Positions 1 to 8,622 are shown, counted from the stretch's first letter. The stretch: 64,000 bases of DNA from Nocardia cyriacigeorgica (GCF_029868385.1 NZ_JARWNX010000037.1:102547-166546); one strand, 5' to 3'. Program-made: numbers and translations. The notes: generated by a model not told the origin, from the sequence alone.

Positions 1-964
1 CGGCTCCACCGAGTACCAATACCAGCGCGATCACCGCTGCGCTGATCAGCGCGATCCGCCGCCCCTTGGACTCGGCGGCGGGACCCGGTGCCGGAGGTGC
101 GACGTGGCCGGGGAATTGCATCGGCGCACCGGACAACGCCTCGTTCGCCGCCGCCGCGAGTTCACCGCAGCTATCGAACCGGTGCGCGGGATTCTTGGCC
201 ATGGCGCGTCCGATGACGGCATCGAATCCGGGCGGCAGCGCGGGATTGCGGCTGCTCGGCGTTGGTATCGGCAGGTTGAGATGGGCATGGATCAGTTGGG
301 CCGAGTTGGTGCCCGGATACGGGGGCGTGCCCGTGAGCATGTGGAACAGGGTGGCACCGAGCGCGTACACGTCGACGCGATGATCGATCTCGGCGTCGGC
401 GTCGAACTGTTCGGGCGCCGCGTAGCGCAGGCTGGCGAACACCTCACCGGTGCGGGTGAGCCCGACCGATTCGTCGAGCGCTTTCGCGATACCGAAGTCG
501 GCGAGCAGTACCCGTTCCTGCGAGCCACGTGCGAGCAGGATGTTGGCCGGTTTGACGTCGCGATGCAGGACTCCGGCCCGATGCGCGTGATCGAGCGCGC
601 GGGCTGTCGTGTCGACGACGCGCACCGCGTGCGCCGGATGCAACGGTCCCTGGCCGAGCACGGCGCCCACGTCGGTCCCGTCGACGTACTCCATCGCGAT
701 CCACAGCTGCCCGTCCTGTTCACCGCGGGCGTGCACCGCGACGATATCGGGATGTGACAGCCTGGCCGCGGTATCGGCCTCGCGCCGGAATCGCTCGCGG
801 ACCTCGGCATCGTTGGTCAACGCCCGGCTCAGCAGCTTCAATGCGACCGGTCGTGGCAGGTCACGGTCACGCGCGAGGTAGACCTCACCCATGCCGCCGA
901 TGCCGAGCAGCCTGTCGATCCGATATCCCGCGAACTCCTGGCCATCCGCCAGTGACTGCCCCAA
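1..964 (-). CDS. Serine/threonine protein kinase, C-terminus cut by window edge
   Basis: This is a PknB-type receptor kinase that phosphorylates Ser/Thr on proteins. Read on the minus strand it starts with a TTG at 964, preceded by GGAGGAG at good spacing. The glycine loop GIGGMGEVYLAR, the Lys in VALKLL, the catalytic-loop HRDVKPANIL and the DFGIAK motif are all visible. After the kinase domain (about residues 10-265) comes a short Pro/Ala-rich linker, then RRIALISAAVIALVLVLGGA, a membrane segment that reaches position 2. The extracytoplasmic sensor part therefore lies outside the window. It is divergent from the aminotransferase at 1062. The substrate cannot be told from this part. Confidence 0.9.
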   Translation of the reverse strand, partial: MGQSLADGQEFAGYRIDRLLGIGGMGEVYLARDRDLPRPVALKLLSRALTNDAEVRERFRREADTAARLSHPDIVAVHARGEQDGQLWIAMEYVDGTDVGAVLGQGPLHPAHAVRVVDTTARALDHAHRAGVLHRDVKPANILLARGSQERVLLADFGIAKALDESVGLTRTGEVFASLRYAAPEQFDADAEIDHRVDVYALGATLFHMLTGTPPYPGTNSAQLIHAHLNLPIPTPSSRNPALPPGFDAVIGRAMAKNPAHRFDSCGELAAAANEALSGAPMQFPGHVAPPAPGPAAESKGRRIALISAAVIALVLVLGGA

Positions 965-1061
965 AGCCGGTACTCCTCCACCCGCAGTTACGGCGGTCAC
1001 CTTACTGGACCGAAGTGCGGGGAGTCGGATATCGGATTGCCGAGGATGGCACCATGGAGCG

Positions 1062-2306
1062 GTGAGTACCGGTCATCCGCATCGCCCGCCGCGCGTTCTG
1101 GAGCAATCCACCAAGCTTCAGGACGTCGTCTACGAAATCCGTGGACCGGTACTGGCGCATGCGGCACGGCTAGAGGGCGAGGGGCATCGCATCCTCAAGC
1201 TCAATATCGGTAATCCGGCACCGTTCGGGTTCGAGGCCCCCGATGTGATCATGCGCGACATCATCGCGGCGCTGCCGTATGCGCAGGGCTACTCCGAGTC
1301 GAAGGGCATCCTGTCGGCCCGGCGCGCGATCGTGACCCGCTACGAGCTGGTGCCCGGCTTTCCCGAACTGGATGTGGACAGCGTCTACCTGGGCAATGGC
1401 GTCTCCGAGCTGATCACCATCACCATGCAGGCGCTGCTGAACAACGGTGACGAGGTACTCATCCCGGCTCCGGACTATCCGCTGTGGACCGCGATGACCA
1501 GCCTGGCGGGCGGCACGCCGGTGCACTATCTGTGCGATGAGTCCAACGGCTGGCAGCCTGATATCGCCGATATCGAGTCGAAGATCACCGATAAGACCAA
1601 GGCGCTGCTGGTCATCAACCCTAACAACCCCACCGGCGCCGTGTACTCGGCCGAGGTGTTGCAGCAGCTGGTGGACCTGGCGCGCAAACATCAGCTGTTG
1701 CTGCTCGCCGACGAGATCTACGACAAGATCCTCTACGACGACGCCAAGCACATCTCGCTGGCGACCCTCGCTCCCGATCTGCTGTGCCTGACCTTCAACG
1801 GCCTGTCCAAGGCCTACCGGGTGGCGGGATACCGCTCCGGCTGGCTGGCGATCACCGGTCCGAAGGAACATGCGGCCGGATTCATCGAGGGCATCGACCT
1901 GCTCGCCTCGTCCAGGTTGTGCCCGAACGTGCCTGCTCAGCACGCCATCCAGGTGGCGCTCGGCGGACATCAGAGCATCGAGGACCTGATCCTGCCCGGC
2001 GGCAGGCTGCTGGAACAGCGTGACGTGGCCTGGGAGCGGCTGAACATGATCCCCGGCGTCTCCTGTGTCAAGCCCAAGGGCGCGCTGTACGCGTTCCCGC
2101 GGCTCGACCCGAATGTGCACGAGATCCACGACGATGCCAAACTCATCCTCGACCTGCTGCTCCAGGAGAAGATCCTGATGGTGCAGGGCACCGGCTTCAA
2201 CTGGCCCGCACACGACCACCTGCGGATCGTGACCCTGCCGTGGGCGCGCGACCTGGCGGTGGCGATCGAACGGTTCGGCAACTTCCTCTCCAGCTACCGC
2301 CAGTAG
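1062..2306 (+). CDS. aspC: Alanine aminotransferase (AlaA/AspC-type, class I PLP)
   Basis: This is a fold type I PLP aminotransferase that moves amino groups between alanine or aspartate and 2-oxo acids. It has 414 residues from GTG 1062. The body is nearly co-linear with mycobacterial AspC (Rv0337c) as I recall it, including the segment ILKLNIGNPAPFGFEAP. The PLP lysine is Lys250 in NGLSKAYRVAGYRSG, and the NPNNPTGA and DEIYDK motifs of the family are present. A longer open frame extends upstream to 891, but that part overlaps the kinase start region and looks non-coding, so GTG 1062 is preferred. In mycobacteria the related gene lies next to the Fe-S reductase; here the two are about 10 kb apart. 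Confidence 0.9.
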   Translation: MSTGHPHRPPRVLEQSTKLQDVVYEIRGPVLAHAARLEGEGHRILKLNIGNPAPFGFEAPDVIMRDIIAALPYAQGYSESKGILSARRAIVTRYELVPGFPELDVDSVYLGNGVSELITITMQALLNNGDEVLIPAPDYPLWTAMTSLAGGTPVHYLCDESNGWQPDIADIESKITDKTKALLVINPNNPTGAVYSAEVLQQLVDLARKHQLLLLADEIYDKILYDDAKHISLATLAPDLLCLTFNGLSKAYRVAGYRSGWLAITGPKEHAAGFIEGIDLLASSRLCPNVPAQHAIQVALGGHQSIEDLILPGGRLLEQRDVAWERLNMIPGVSCVKPKGALYAFPRLDPNVHEIHDDAKLILDLLLQEKILMVQGTGFNWPAHDHLRIVTLPWARDLAVAIERFGNFLSSYRQ

Positions 2307-2865
2307 AGACCGACCCGACAGAACCCAGCCCCCGATTCTGCCGGGCAAAACAGACCTGGTGTTGGAGTTCTGGAGGTTTTTAGAGACTTACTAGCGCAAA
2401 ACTGGGACTTTTGTGTACAGTAGGCATCGGCGCTTTCGAGCGCCCGGTTGGATTGTCTACCCCCCCTGGACAATCCAGCTTTCGGGTTAGGCTGCCTACC
2501 CCCCTGGGCGCCGACCTGTGGACGGCGGAGACATCCCCCTGCTCTCCGCCGTCCCTCCCGCCTCTCCGCGATTTTTGGCCAGACTCAGGCGCGGGGTTCG
2601 TTGCGTTGGCGGCCGGCGGTTGTGCTTTGGGGTGAGTTGGCTGGTACCCGGTGAGTTACCCGGATCCTGCGAGATCAGTTGGTGCGTTCGGTAGTGATAG
2701 CGGGTAGTCGCGTGGTGGGGTGAGCTGGTTTGAATTGCTGCTGTGGCGGGCGTCTCCTTCCGCGTTTGCGGGGAATTGGGGCGGTGTGTGGCTCGTGGCC
2801 GTCGTTTGTGGTGGCTCGGCCACGTTGCTGCTGCTCTTGAAAATGAGGTCCATTAAGCTCGGCGC
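2307..2865. other. 559-bp intergenic region, no convincing gene
   Basis: No frame here has plausible protein composition; the short frames at 2411-2654 are Pro/Gly-rich accidents. The first part contains two hairpins (listed separately). The rest, about 2520-2850, is T/G-rich on the plus strand and less GC-rich than its neighbours. The last bases hold the promoter of the next gene: TAAGCT at 2854-2859 lies six bases before GTG 2866. Confidence 0.6.
2429..2477. repeat. Two adjacent hairpins in the region after aspC
   Basis: The first hairpin is GGCGCT-ttcg-AGCGCC (2429-2444), with a UUCG tetraloop. The second is TGGATTGTC (2449-2457) paired with GACAATCCA (2469-2477) around a C-rich loop. They lie 120-170 bases after the aspC stop and could end transcription or process the mRNA, but no T-run follows. 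The function is a guess. Confidence 0.45.
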
Positions 2866-4140
2866 GTGAGCGACCACCATCACCATCACGATCACTCCGG
2901 GCCGATTGCGATCGGGGCCACGGCTGCTCGGGTCGTTGTCGGGTTACTTGCGGTCATCGGGGTCATCGTGGTGATCGCGACCATCGCGTTGTGGCCGAGT
3001 GAGCAGAGCGTCGATATTCCGCTGCCCATGCAGAACGCCGGTGGTGGGGCGGTGGAGACCGAAGCGGGGAAGGTGGTCCTGCAAGATGTGGGGGCCTGTG
3101 GCAGTCCGTCGCTCGGCAAGGTGTTCGCGGAGCGACCCGAACCGCCGAGCACCAACGCCTACAGCTGCCAGCGCAGCCTGATCGCCATCGAGTCGGGGCC
3201 GCACGCGGGCAATCACACACTGCTCGAAATCGCGCCGGGGCCGGGGCAACCCGATCTGCGGGCGGGCGACGATATCCGGATCGTCCGGCAGACCGCACCC
3301 GACGGCACACCCCTGTACTCGTTCGACGACTACGCGCGCGGGCTCCCGCTGACGCTGATCACCCTGGCCTTCGTCGTGGTGATCATCGTGGTCGCGCGCT
3401 GGCGCGGCCTGCGCGCACTGCTCGGCCTCGGATTCGCGTTCGGTGTGCTCGTGGTGTTCATGCTGCCCGCACTGCTGGACGGAAAACCGGCCATCCCGGT
3501 AGCCCTGGTCGCGGGATCGCTGATCCTGTACGCGGTGCTGTATCTCGCACACGGCGTGAACCTACGCACCAGCTCCGCGCTGCTCGGCACGCTGACCTCG
3601 ATGCTCCTCGCCGCCGTACTGTCCTGGCTCACCATCGGCGTCACCGATCTGACCGGACTGTCCGAGGAACAGAACACCAACGTCGCCACCTACCTCGAAC
3701 ACGTCAGCATCACCGGACTGCTGCTGGCCGGGTTCATCATCGGATCGCTCGGCGTGCTCAACGATGTCACCATCACCCAGGCCTCGGCCGCGTTCGAACT
3801 GGCGGCACTCGACGAAGGCGCATCCCGGCGGGAGATCTTCGCCGCCGCCATGCGCGTCGGGCGCGACCACATCGCCAGCACCGTCTACACCCTGGTACTC
3901 GCCTACGCCGGTGGCGCGCTACCGCTACTGCTGCTGTTCAGCGTCGCGGGCCGGTCGATCCAGGACGTCCTGGTCGGCGACGCCGTCGCGATCGAGATCG
4001 CGCGCTCCGCGGTCGGCGGTATCGCACTGGCACTGTCGGTTCCGCTCACCACGGGTATCGCGGTCATGCTCGCGCGTCCGTTCGGATCGGCGAAGCCCGC
4101 CACACAAGTGAACAGCAGGCCCCGGCACGCGAAGGCCTGA
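2866..4140 (+). CDS. YibE/F family multipass membrane protein
   Basis: This 424-residue protein matches the YibE/F family in layout. There is a cytoplasmic N-terminus, one membrane segment (about residues 24-48), an extracytoplasmic domain with two Cys (CGSP and CQRS), then about seven membrane helices ending near residue 405. Family features include the segment around VLNDVTITQASAAFEL and the ASRREIF region. The function of the family is not established. The N-terminus is unusual: MSDHHHHHDHSG, a natural His cluster that could bind metal. The GTG start follows a TAAGCT box by six bases and has no Shine-Dalgarno, so the mRNA is probably leaderless. The 3' end lies inside a tandem repeat. Confidence 0.85.
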   Translation: MSDHHHHHDHSGPIAIGATAARVVVGLLAVIGVIVVIATIALWPSEQSVDIPLPMQNAGGGAVETEAGKVVLQDVGACGSPSLGKVFAERPEPPSTNAYSCQRSLIAIESGPHAGNHTLLEIAPGPGQPDLRAGDDIRIVRQTAPDGTPLYSFDDYARGLPLTLITLAFVVVIIVVARWRGLRALLGLGFAFGVLVVFMLPALLDGKPAIPVALVAGSLILYAVLYLAHGVNLRTSSALLGTLTSMLLAAVLSWLTIGVTDLTGLSEEQNTNVATYLEHVSITGLLLAGFIIGSLGVLNDVTITQASAAFELAALDEGASRREIFAAAMRVGRDHIASTVYTLVLAYAGGALPLLLLFSVAGRSIQDVLVGDAVAIEIARSAVGGIALALSVPLTTGIAVMLARPFGSAKPATQVNSRPRHAKA

Positions 4141-4350
4141 TCTCAGGGTGCGGCAGCAGCGGGATGGTCGGTACGCAGGGTGAACAGCAGACCGCGGCAT
4201 GCGAAAGCCTGACGTCAGGGTGCGGCGGCGCCGGGGGAGCAGCGGCGGGATGGTCGGCACACAGGAACAGCAGGCCCTGGCACGGCGGAAAGCCTGATCT
4301 CAGGGTGGTGGCGGCGCCGGGGGGAACAGCGGCGGGATGGTCGGCACGAT
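4109..4350. repeat. Three tandem copies of a 72-87 bp unit spanning a convergent gene junction
   Basis: The units run roughly 4109-4181, 4182-4263 and 4264-4350. Each begins with a GAACAGCAG-like block, then a block ending in GAAAGCCTGA or GAAGGCCTGA, then CAGGGTG, and finishes with GGCGGGATGGTCGGCAC or a close variant. The first unit includes the last codons and stop of the YibE/F gene. The third includes the stop and last codons of the Hsp70-like gene on the other strand. The original junction has therefore been triplicated and has since diverged. Confidence 0.8.
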
Positions 4351-5652
4351 GATGGGCGGCAGGCCGGGGACCACCACGATCGTGTTCGGCCCGACCGTCG
4401 TCGGCGCCGGTTCCTCCGGCCGCTGACGCTGCGGGGGCGGAACCGCGATGGCCTCCTCGGCCTCGGTGGGGGTCGGCGCTGTCGGCGGTGGTTCGGCGGC
4501 GGTGCCCTGGTCCTGGGTGGTCGGCAGGGGCGAGGTGTTGCCCTCGCTGGTATGCGAATCCCGTTCCAGCACCTGCGGTCCGTACCCGAGCCCCAGACCG
4601 ATCGCGGCGACCACGGCCAGCGCGCTCACCGTCAGCGCGGCACCGCTGACCTCGCGCCGCCCGCGTCTGCGCTCGGTGGGGGCCGACAGCCAGGACGGCG
4701 CGAGATCGTCGTCATCGAAGGCGGTGGCCGCGACGGGATGCGGGGCCGCCGCGACCGGACGCGGAGCGCGCACAGTGCGGGCCAGCAGGGCGGCGCCGCG
4801 CGCCGCGACCGTCTCCGGGTCGGCGAGCACGGTCACCGGCAGACCCATCCAATGCTCGAGCACCTTGGCCACCAGCGGAATCCGCGAACCGCCGCCCACG
4901 ACGAGCACCCCGTCGACGGATACACCGGAACGCATCGCCACGTCCCGCGTCATCCGCGCCGACGACTCCACGGCGAGCATGATCAGCGATTCGAAATTCT
5001 CCTGCGCCAGCAGCACCAGGCCCTGCTCGCTCGGCAACGCCACCGCGGTATTGCTCGACAGCTGTTCCTTCGCCTGCCGGCACAGCGCGTCGAGCTGCGC
5101 CAACCCGGAATGATCATGCGGATGCGCGATCCGGCCGGACGCGATCTGTTGTTCGCGGATCAGCGAATCGATGTAGTCGCCACTGATATCGCTGGTGCGT
5201 TCGGTAGCGCGGACCTGCCTGGTCTCGACATCGACGATGCTCACCGAGAGCCCGGAACCGCCGAGGTCGTAGACCACGAGTGCCCCGGCGCCGCGGATAT
5301 CACCGCTGGTCTCGGCGAATTCGATGATCGCGTTGAGTTCGGGAACCAGCTCGTAGTTGGTGATCTGCTGTTTGGCCATGGCCGCGCGGATGGCGCGGGC
5401 CTGCTGGTCGGTGCGGTAGGCGATAGCGGTGGCGGTGGTATCGGCGGACGCCTCCAACGTCACCCCGACGACCTCGGCGGTGAGTTCGGCCGGGTCCTGC
5501 TCGTCGACGGAGACTGCTTGTGTGTCGAAGGAGTGTGCGGAGAGGTGTTCGTGCTGGAACCCGGCATGGGGCCGCGCCAGCCGAACGGCGCAGGCCCCCA
5601 CCGCAACTCCCAGTACCGAACCCATCAGCTGCTCATCTCGTTCCCGCTCCAC
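4300..5652 (-). CDS. Membrane-anchored Hsp70-like ATPase domain protein
   Basis: Residues 1-290 resemble a reduced actin/Hsp70 ATPase domain: GVAVGACAVRL at the N-terminus, the phosphate-2 loop VVYDLGGSGLSVSIVD, and the adenosine loop VLVVGGGSRIPLV. The usual Hsp70 substrate-binding domain is absent. Instead a membrane helix (LTVSALAVVAAIGLGLGYG) leads to a Thr/Pro-rich tail ending in APPPP, which should lie outside the membrane. There are 450 residues from GTG 5652; an in-frame ATG at 5625 is an equally good start. It may act as a membrane-tethered chaperone or signalling ATPase; I cannot assign a client. It converges on the YibE/F gene. Confidence 0.8.
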   Translation of the reverse strand: MERERDEQLMGSVLGVAVGACAVRLARPHAGFQHEHLSAHSFDTQAVSVDEQDPAELTAEVVGVTLEASADTTATAIAYRTDQQARAIRAAMAKQQITNYELVPELNAIIEFAETSGDIRGAGALVVYDLGGSGLSVSIVDVETRQVRATERTSDISGDYIDSLIREQQIASGRIAHPHDHSGLAQLDALCRQAKEQLSSNTAVALPSEQGLVLLAQENFESLIMLAVESSARMTRDVAMRSGVSVDGVLVVGGGSRIPLVAKVLEHWMGLPVTVLADPETVAARGAALLARTVRAPRPVAAAPHPVAATAFDDDDLAPSWLSAPTERRRGRREVSGAALTVSALAVVAAIGLGLGYGPQVLERDSHTSEGNTSPLPTTQDQGTAAEPPPTAPTPTEAEEAIAVPPPQRQRPEEPAPTTVGPNTIVVVPGLPPIIVPTIPPLFPPAPPPP

Positions 5653-5772
5653 GACATGTGAGCTCGCGCCATCTCCTCGGCGGCAGCTCGACCCGAACCC
5701 TACCGATCGTGATCCGCGGAGTTCGTGGCAGTGCCGACCGTTATCCGATGGCCCCCGCCTCGCCAGGCAACT

Positions 5773-7095
5773 CTACGGTGTGCCGAGCCCCGCGTACACC
5801 CATCCCGCGTCCCGCCAGGTGGCCGGTTGGAGACAGTTGCGGCCGTCGATGATGGACCGCGCCCGCACCACCGGAGCCAGATCGTGCGGCAGCAGCGCGG
5901 TGAATTCGGACCATTCGGTGAGCACGAGCACCACATCCGCGCGGTCGCAGGCCTCGGCCACCGAGGTCGCGTAGTTCAGCGTCGGGAACACCCGCCGCGA
6001 ATTCTCCAGCGCCTTGGGGTCGTACACCGTGACCACGGCGCCGTGCAGCTGCATCATGCCCGCGACGTTCAACGCGGGCGAATCGCGCACATCATCGGAT
6101 TCGGGTTTGAACGCGGCGCCGAGCACCGCGACATTGGCGCCGAGCAGCGATCCGCCGCAGGCTCTTGTCGCCATATCGACCATCTTGGTGCGGCGGCGCA
6201 TATTGATGTTGTCGACCTCACGCAGGAAGGTCAGCGCATGGTCGGCGCCGAGTTCACCCGCCCGCGCCATGAACGCCCTGATGTCCTTAGGCAGACAGCC
6301 ACCACCGAACCCGAGACCGGCATTGAGGAAGCGGCGGCCGATGCGTGCGTCGTAACCGAGCGCATCGGCCAGGACGGTGACGTCGGCCCCGGTCGCCTCG
6401 CACACCTCCGACACCGCGTTGATGAACGAGATCTTCGTGGCGAGAAACGCGTTCGCCGAGACCTTGACCAGCTCAGCGGTCGCCAGATCGGTCAGCAGGA
6501 ACGGAATGTCGGCGGCGATCAGATCCGCGTAGATCTCACGCAGTAATTCCTGCACCCAGGCCGATTCGGCGCGATCCCGATCGACGCCGAGCACCAGCCG
6601 GTCCGGGCGCAGCGTGTCCTGGACCGCGAACCCTTCGCGCAGGAATTCCGGGTTCCACGCCACCTCGACATCGGCGTCGGTCAGCGCCCTGGCGCGGGCG
6701 CCGAGTTCGGCGGCCGTGCCCACCGGCACCGTCGACTTGCCGACGATCACCGAGGGCCGCTCCAGCATCGGCGCCAGCGAGTCGATCACGGCATGCACGT
6801 ATTTCAGATCGGCGGCGTATTCGCCCTTCTTCTGCGGTGTGCCCACCCCGAGGAAATGGACCTCGGCGTGCGCGGCCGCCTCGGCGTAGGAGGTGGTGAA
6901 GCGCAGGCGTCCAGCGTCCAGATTCCGGCGCAGCACGGCCTCGAGCCCCGGCTCGTAGAACGGCACCACCCCATCGGACAGTTTCGCGACCTTACCCGGA
7001 TCGACATCCACCCCGATCACGTCATGTCCGAGTTCGGCCATGCACGCGGCGTGCGTGGCCCCCAGGTACCCGGTTCCGAAGACTGTGCATCGCAT
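5773..7095 (-). CDS. udgA: UDP-glucose 6-dehydrogenase
   Basis: This enzyme oxidises UDP-glucose to UDP-glucuronate with two NAD+, feeding glucuronate-containing glycans. It has 440 residues from ATG 7095, close to mycobacterial UdgA (about 443). The NAD-binding motif GTGYLG is at residues 7-12, followed by DVDPGK. The catalytic segment FGGGCLPKD places the nucleophile at Cys267, and the active-site Lys is in ELVKVSANAFLATK. A longer frame runs upstream to 7155, but its extra residues do not look like the family. The C-terminal YDPKALENSRR region is typical of the UDP-binding domain. Confidence 0.93.
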   Translation of the reverse strand: MRCTVFGTGYLGATHAACMAELGHDVIGVDVDPGKVAKLSDGVVPFYEPGLEAVLRRNLDAGRLRFTTSYAEAAAHAEVHFLGVGTPQKKGEYAADLKYVHAVIDSLAPMLERPSVIVGKSTVPVGTAAELGARARALTDADVEVAWNPEFLREGFAVQDTLRPDRLVLGVDRDRAESAWVQELLREIYADLIAADIPFLLTDLATAELVKVSANAFLATKISFINAVSEVCEATGADVTVLADALGYDARIGRRFLNAGLGFGGGCLPKDIRAFMARAGELGADHALTFLREVDNINMRRRTKMVDMATRACGGSLLGANVAVLGAAFKPESDDVRDSPALNVAGMMQLHGAVVTVYDPKALENSRRVFPTLNYATSVAEACDRADVVLVLTEWSEFTALLPHDLAPVVRARSIIDGRNCLQPATWRDAGWVYAGLGTP

Positions 7096-7241
7096 GATCG
7101 ATTGGTAAGCCGCGCCGGTGGCCGCACCACCACACCGAGGCAAGAGTCCGGGCAACAGTAGGTGTACAGGGGGTGGGACACGAGCTGACCTGCGGATTTA
7201 TCGGTCTCGATCGGCCCGCCGAGTAGGACCGAGCCGGTATC

Positions 7242-7374
7242 GGACCGAGCGCTTCATGGGGCGATGCCGGGCCCAGCGCTTCGCGGGGCGTGTCGGACCG
7301 AGGGCTTCATGAAGGCGATGCCGGACCGGGGGCTTCGCGAGGCGTGCCGAACCGAGGGCCTCACGAGGCAATAG
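7242..7374. repeat. Five tandem 26-28 bp repeats at the 3' end of the PLP-enzyme gene
   Basis: The units start at about 7242, 7269, 7295, 7323 and 7349. Each reads roughly GGACCGAGGGCTTC followed by an ATG- or CGCG-containing half ending in GATGCC or GTGCC. They alternate between two subtypes. The last unit overlaps the stop codon (7361-7363) and final codons of the minus-strand gene, so the array grew downstream from a coding 3' end. Confidence 0.75.
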
Positions 7375-8176
7375 CCACCGGCGGCTCCGAGCGGTAGGCG
7401 GTGTGCAGCAATTCGACCAGCGCCGCCGAATCATCCAGCCGGATGTCACCGATTCGGTCCACCGCGATGGCGGGCGTCCACGAGTTGAGGACCACGGCGC
7501 CGCGGAAGCCGCGGACGTCGTCGGGCCGCACCACCAGTGTCCGCTGTGGGACATCGGCCGCCGCGAGCCCACGGCGGACGGTGCCCATCATGGTGCCGGT
7601 GAGCACGGCCGCCTCCGGCCAGACGACGGCGTCACCATCCCAGAACGCGAGATTCCAGATCGATGCCTCCGACAGGCGCCCCTCCCGGTCGACGAAGGCG
7701 GCGTCATCGAAGCCCGCCGCACGGGCGCGGCGCATGTAGAAGGTCTTGGCGCCCTCACCCACATGTTTGATCTCGGGCATGAACCGCTCGTGTTCGAAGA
7801 TCGCCAGCGAGAGCGGGCCTTGCGGGCCGTCGGCCGGTGGGAAGGTGCGGATGAGAGTATGCAGCGACGGCTCGACGGAGTCGTTGGTGAATTCCCCGTT
7901 GGAGTCGAACACCGTGAGGACCAGTGATAGATCGGGTGGCGACCCGGCGATCGCGGTGCGCAGATCGCGGCGGATCCGCTCGGGGGAGAGTTCGGCGCCG
8001 AAGAGCACTCGGGAGGCGTTCACCAATCGGTCGAAGTGCAGATCGAGCCCGCGCACGGCGCCGTCGCGCACCTGCATCGCGGTGAAATGCGCGAACCCCG
8101 CGAAGGCGTTGGTACCGAGTGCACCGGGTTCTGCGGGCTGTCCGTCGATCAAGGTCACTGAGGGAAATGTGCTCAT
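7361..8176 (-). CDS. Class IV PLP-dependent aminotransferase/lyase family protein
   Basis: This 271-residue protein is of the fold type IV PLP family (branched-chain aminotransferase, 4-amino-4-deoxychorismate lyase). Typical parts are GLDLHFDRL near the N-terminus, GEGAKTFYMRRARAAGFDDAAFVDREGRLSEASIWNL in the middle (the EAS..N part contacts PLP) and TGTMMGTVRRGL. The usual catalytic Lys would be the one in GAKTFYMRR. Nocardial relatives are simply called aminotransferase class IV; the substrate is unknown. The start at 8176 follows TAAATT by seven bases with no Shine-Dalgarno. It is divergent from the MerR gene and shares a MerR-type promoter with it. Confidence 0.8.
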   Translation of the reverse strand: MSTFPSVTLIDGQPAEPGALGTNAFAGFAHFTAMQVRDGAVRGLDLHFDRLVNASRVLFGAELSPERIRRDLRTAIAGSPPDLSLVLTVFDSNGEFTNDSVEPSLHTLIRTFPPADGPQGPLSLAIFEHERFMPEIKHVGEGAKTFYMRRARAAGFDDAAFVDREGRLSEASIWNLAFWDGDAVVWPEAAVLTGTMMGTVRRGLAAADVPQRTLVVRPDDVRGFRGAVVLNSWTPAIAVDRIGDIRLDDSAALVELLHTAYRSEPPVAIAS

Positions 8177-8183
8177 GGGGGCG

Positions 8184-8215
8184 AATTTAGGCCCTGACAT
8201 GGGTGTCAAGGTCAA
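8184..8215 (-). promoter_or_regulatory. MerR-type promoter and operator
   Basis: Reading on the minus strand, -35 TTGACC (8210-8215) and -10 TAAATT (8184-8189) are separated by 20 bp, the long spacer typical of MerR-activated promoters. Inside lies the dyad CCTTGACA-ccca-TGTCAGGG (8192-8211, 7 of 8 positions symmetrical). The ATG of the PLP enzyme begins seven bases after the -10, so the transcript would start at or near the A of the ATG. Confidence 0.7.
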
Positions 8216-8237
8216 GCCTTCACTGGAAAGGAGCGGC

Positions 8238-8579
8238 ATGCTCATCGGAGAACTCGCCGAACAGACCGGCATTTCGCCACGTCTGCTGCGCTATTACGAA
8301 CAGCAGGGTCTGCTCGATGTCGCCCGCCACCCGAACGGCTACCGGGACTACGACCCGGACGCGGTGACCGTCGTGCGCAGGATCCGCGGCCTGCTCGACG
8401 CGGGGTTGAACACCGAAACCATCCGCACCCTGCTCCCGTGCGTGCACGGCGAGGAACCGAGCGTCGAACTCTGCACCGAGGTCGACGCGATACTGCGTCG
8501 CGAGCTGAACGAACTCCAAGCCGAGATCGACCGCCTGACCTCGAAGCGCGACGCCATGTCCGGCCTGCTCCTGGACTGA
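8238..8579 (+). CDS. MerR family transcriptional regulator
   Basis: This is a 113-residue single-domain MerR protein. The N-terminal winged helix-turn-helix reads MLIGELAEQTGISPRLLRYYEQQGLL followed by YRDYD. A dimerising coiled-coil helix ends at SGLLLD. Two cysteines (in LLPCVHG and VELCTEVD) lie where MerR proteins often sense, but there is no separate ligand domain. A good GGAAAGGAG precedes ATG 8238. It is divergent from the PLP enzyme, and the shared 61-bp spacer carries a MerR-type operator, so that gene is the likely target. Confidence 0.9.
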   Translation: MLIGELAEQTGISPRLLRYYEQQGLLDVARHPNGYRDYDPDAVTVVRRIRGLLDAGLNTETIRTLLPCVHGEEPSVELCTEVDAILRRELNELQAEIDRLTSKRDAMSGLLLD

Positions 8580-8622
8580 GCGAGCCGACCGCGGCCGGGC
8601 CGGGCGTGGATAGGATCGGCCG

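Noticed and set aside
2411..2654. Short frames in the 2307-2865 intergenic region
   Set aside because: Pro/Gly/Arg-rich frames with no motif; more likely regulatory DNA.
2866..2905. His-tag-like start suggesting vector contamination
   Set aside because: The His codons are a mix of CAT and CAC and the flanking DNA is continuous natural sequence with a leaderless promoter.
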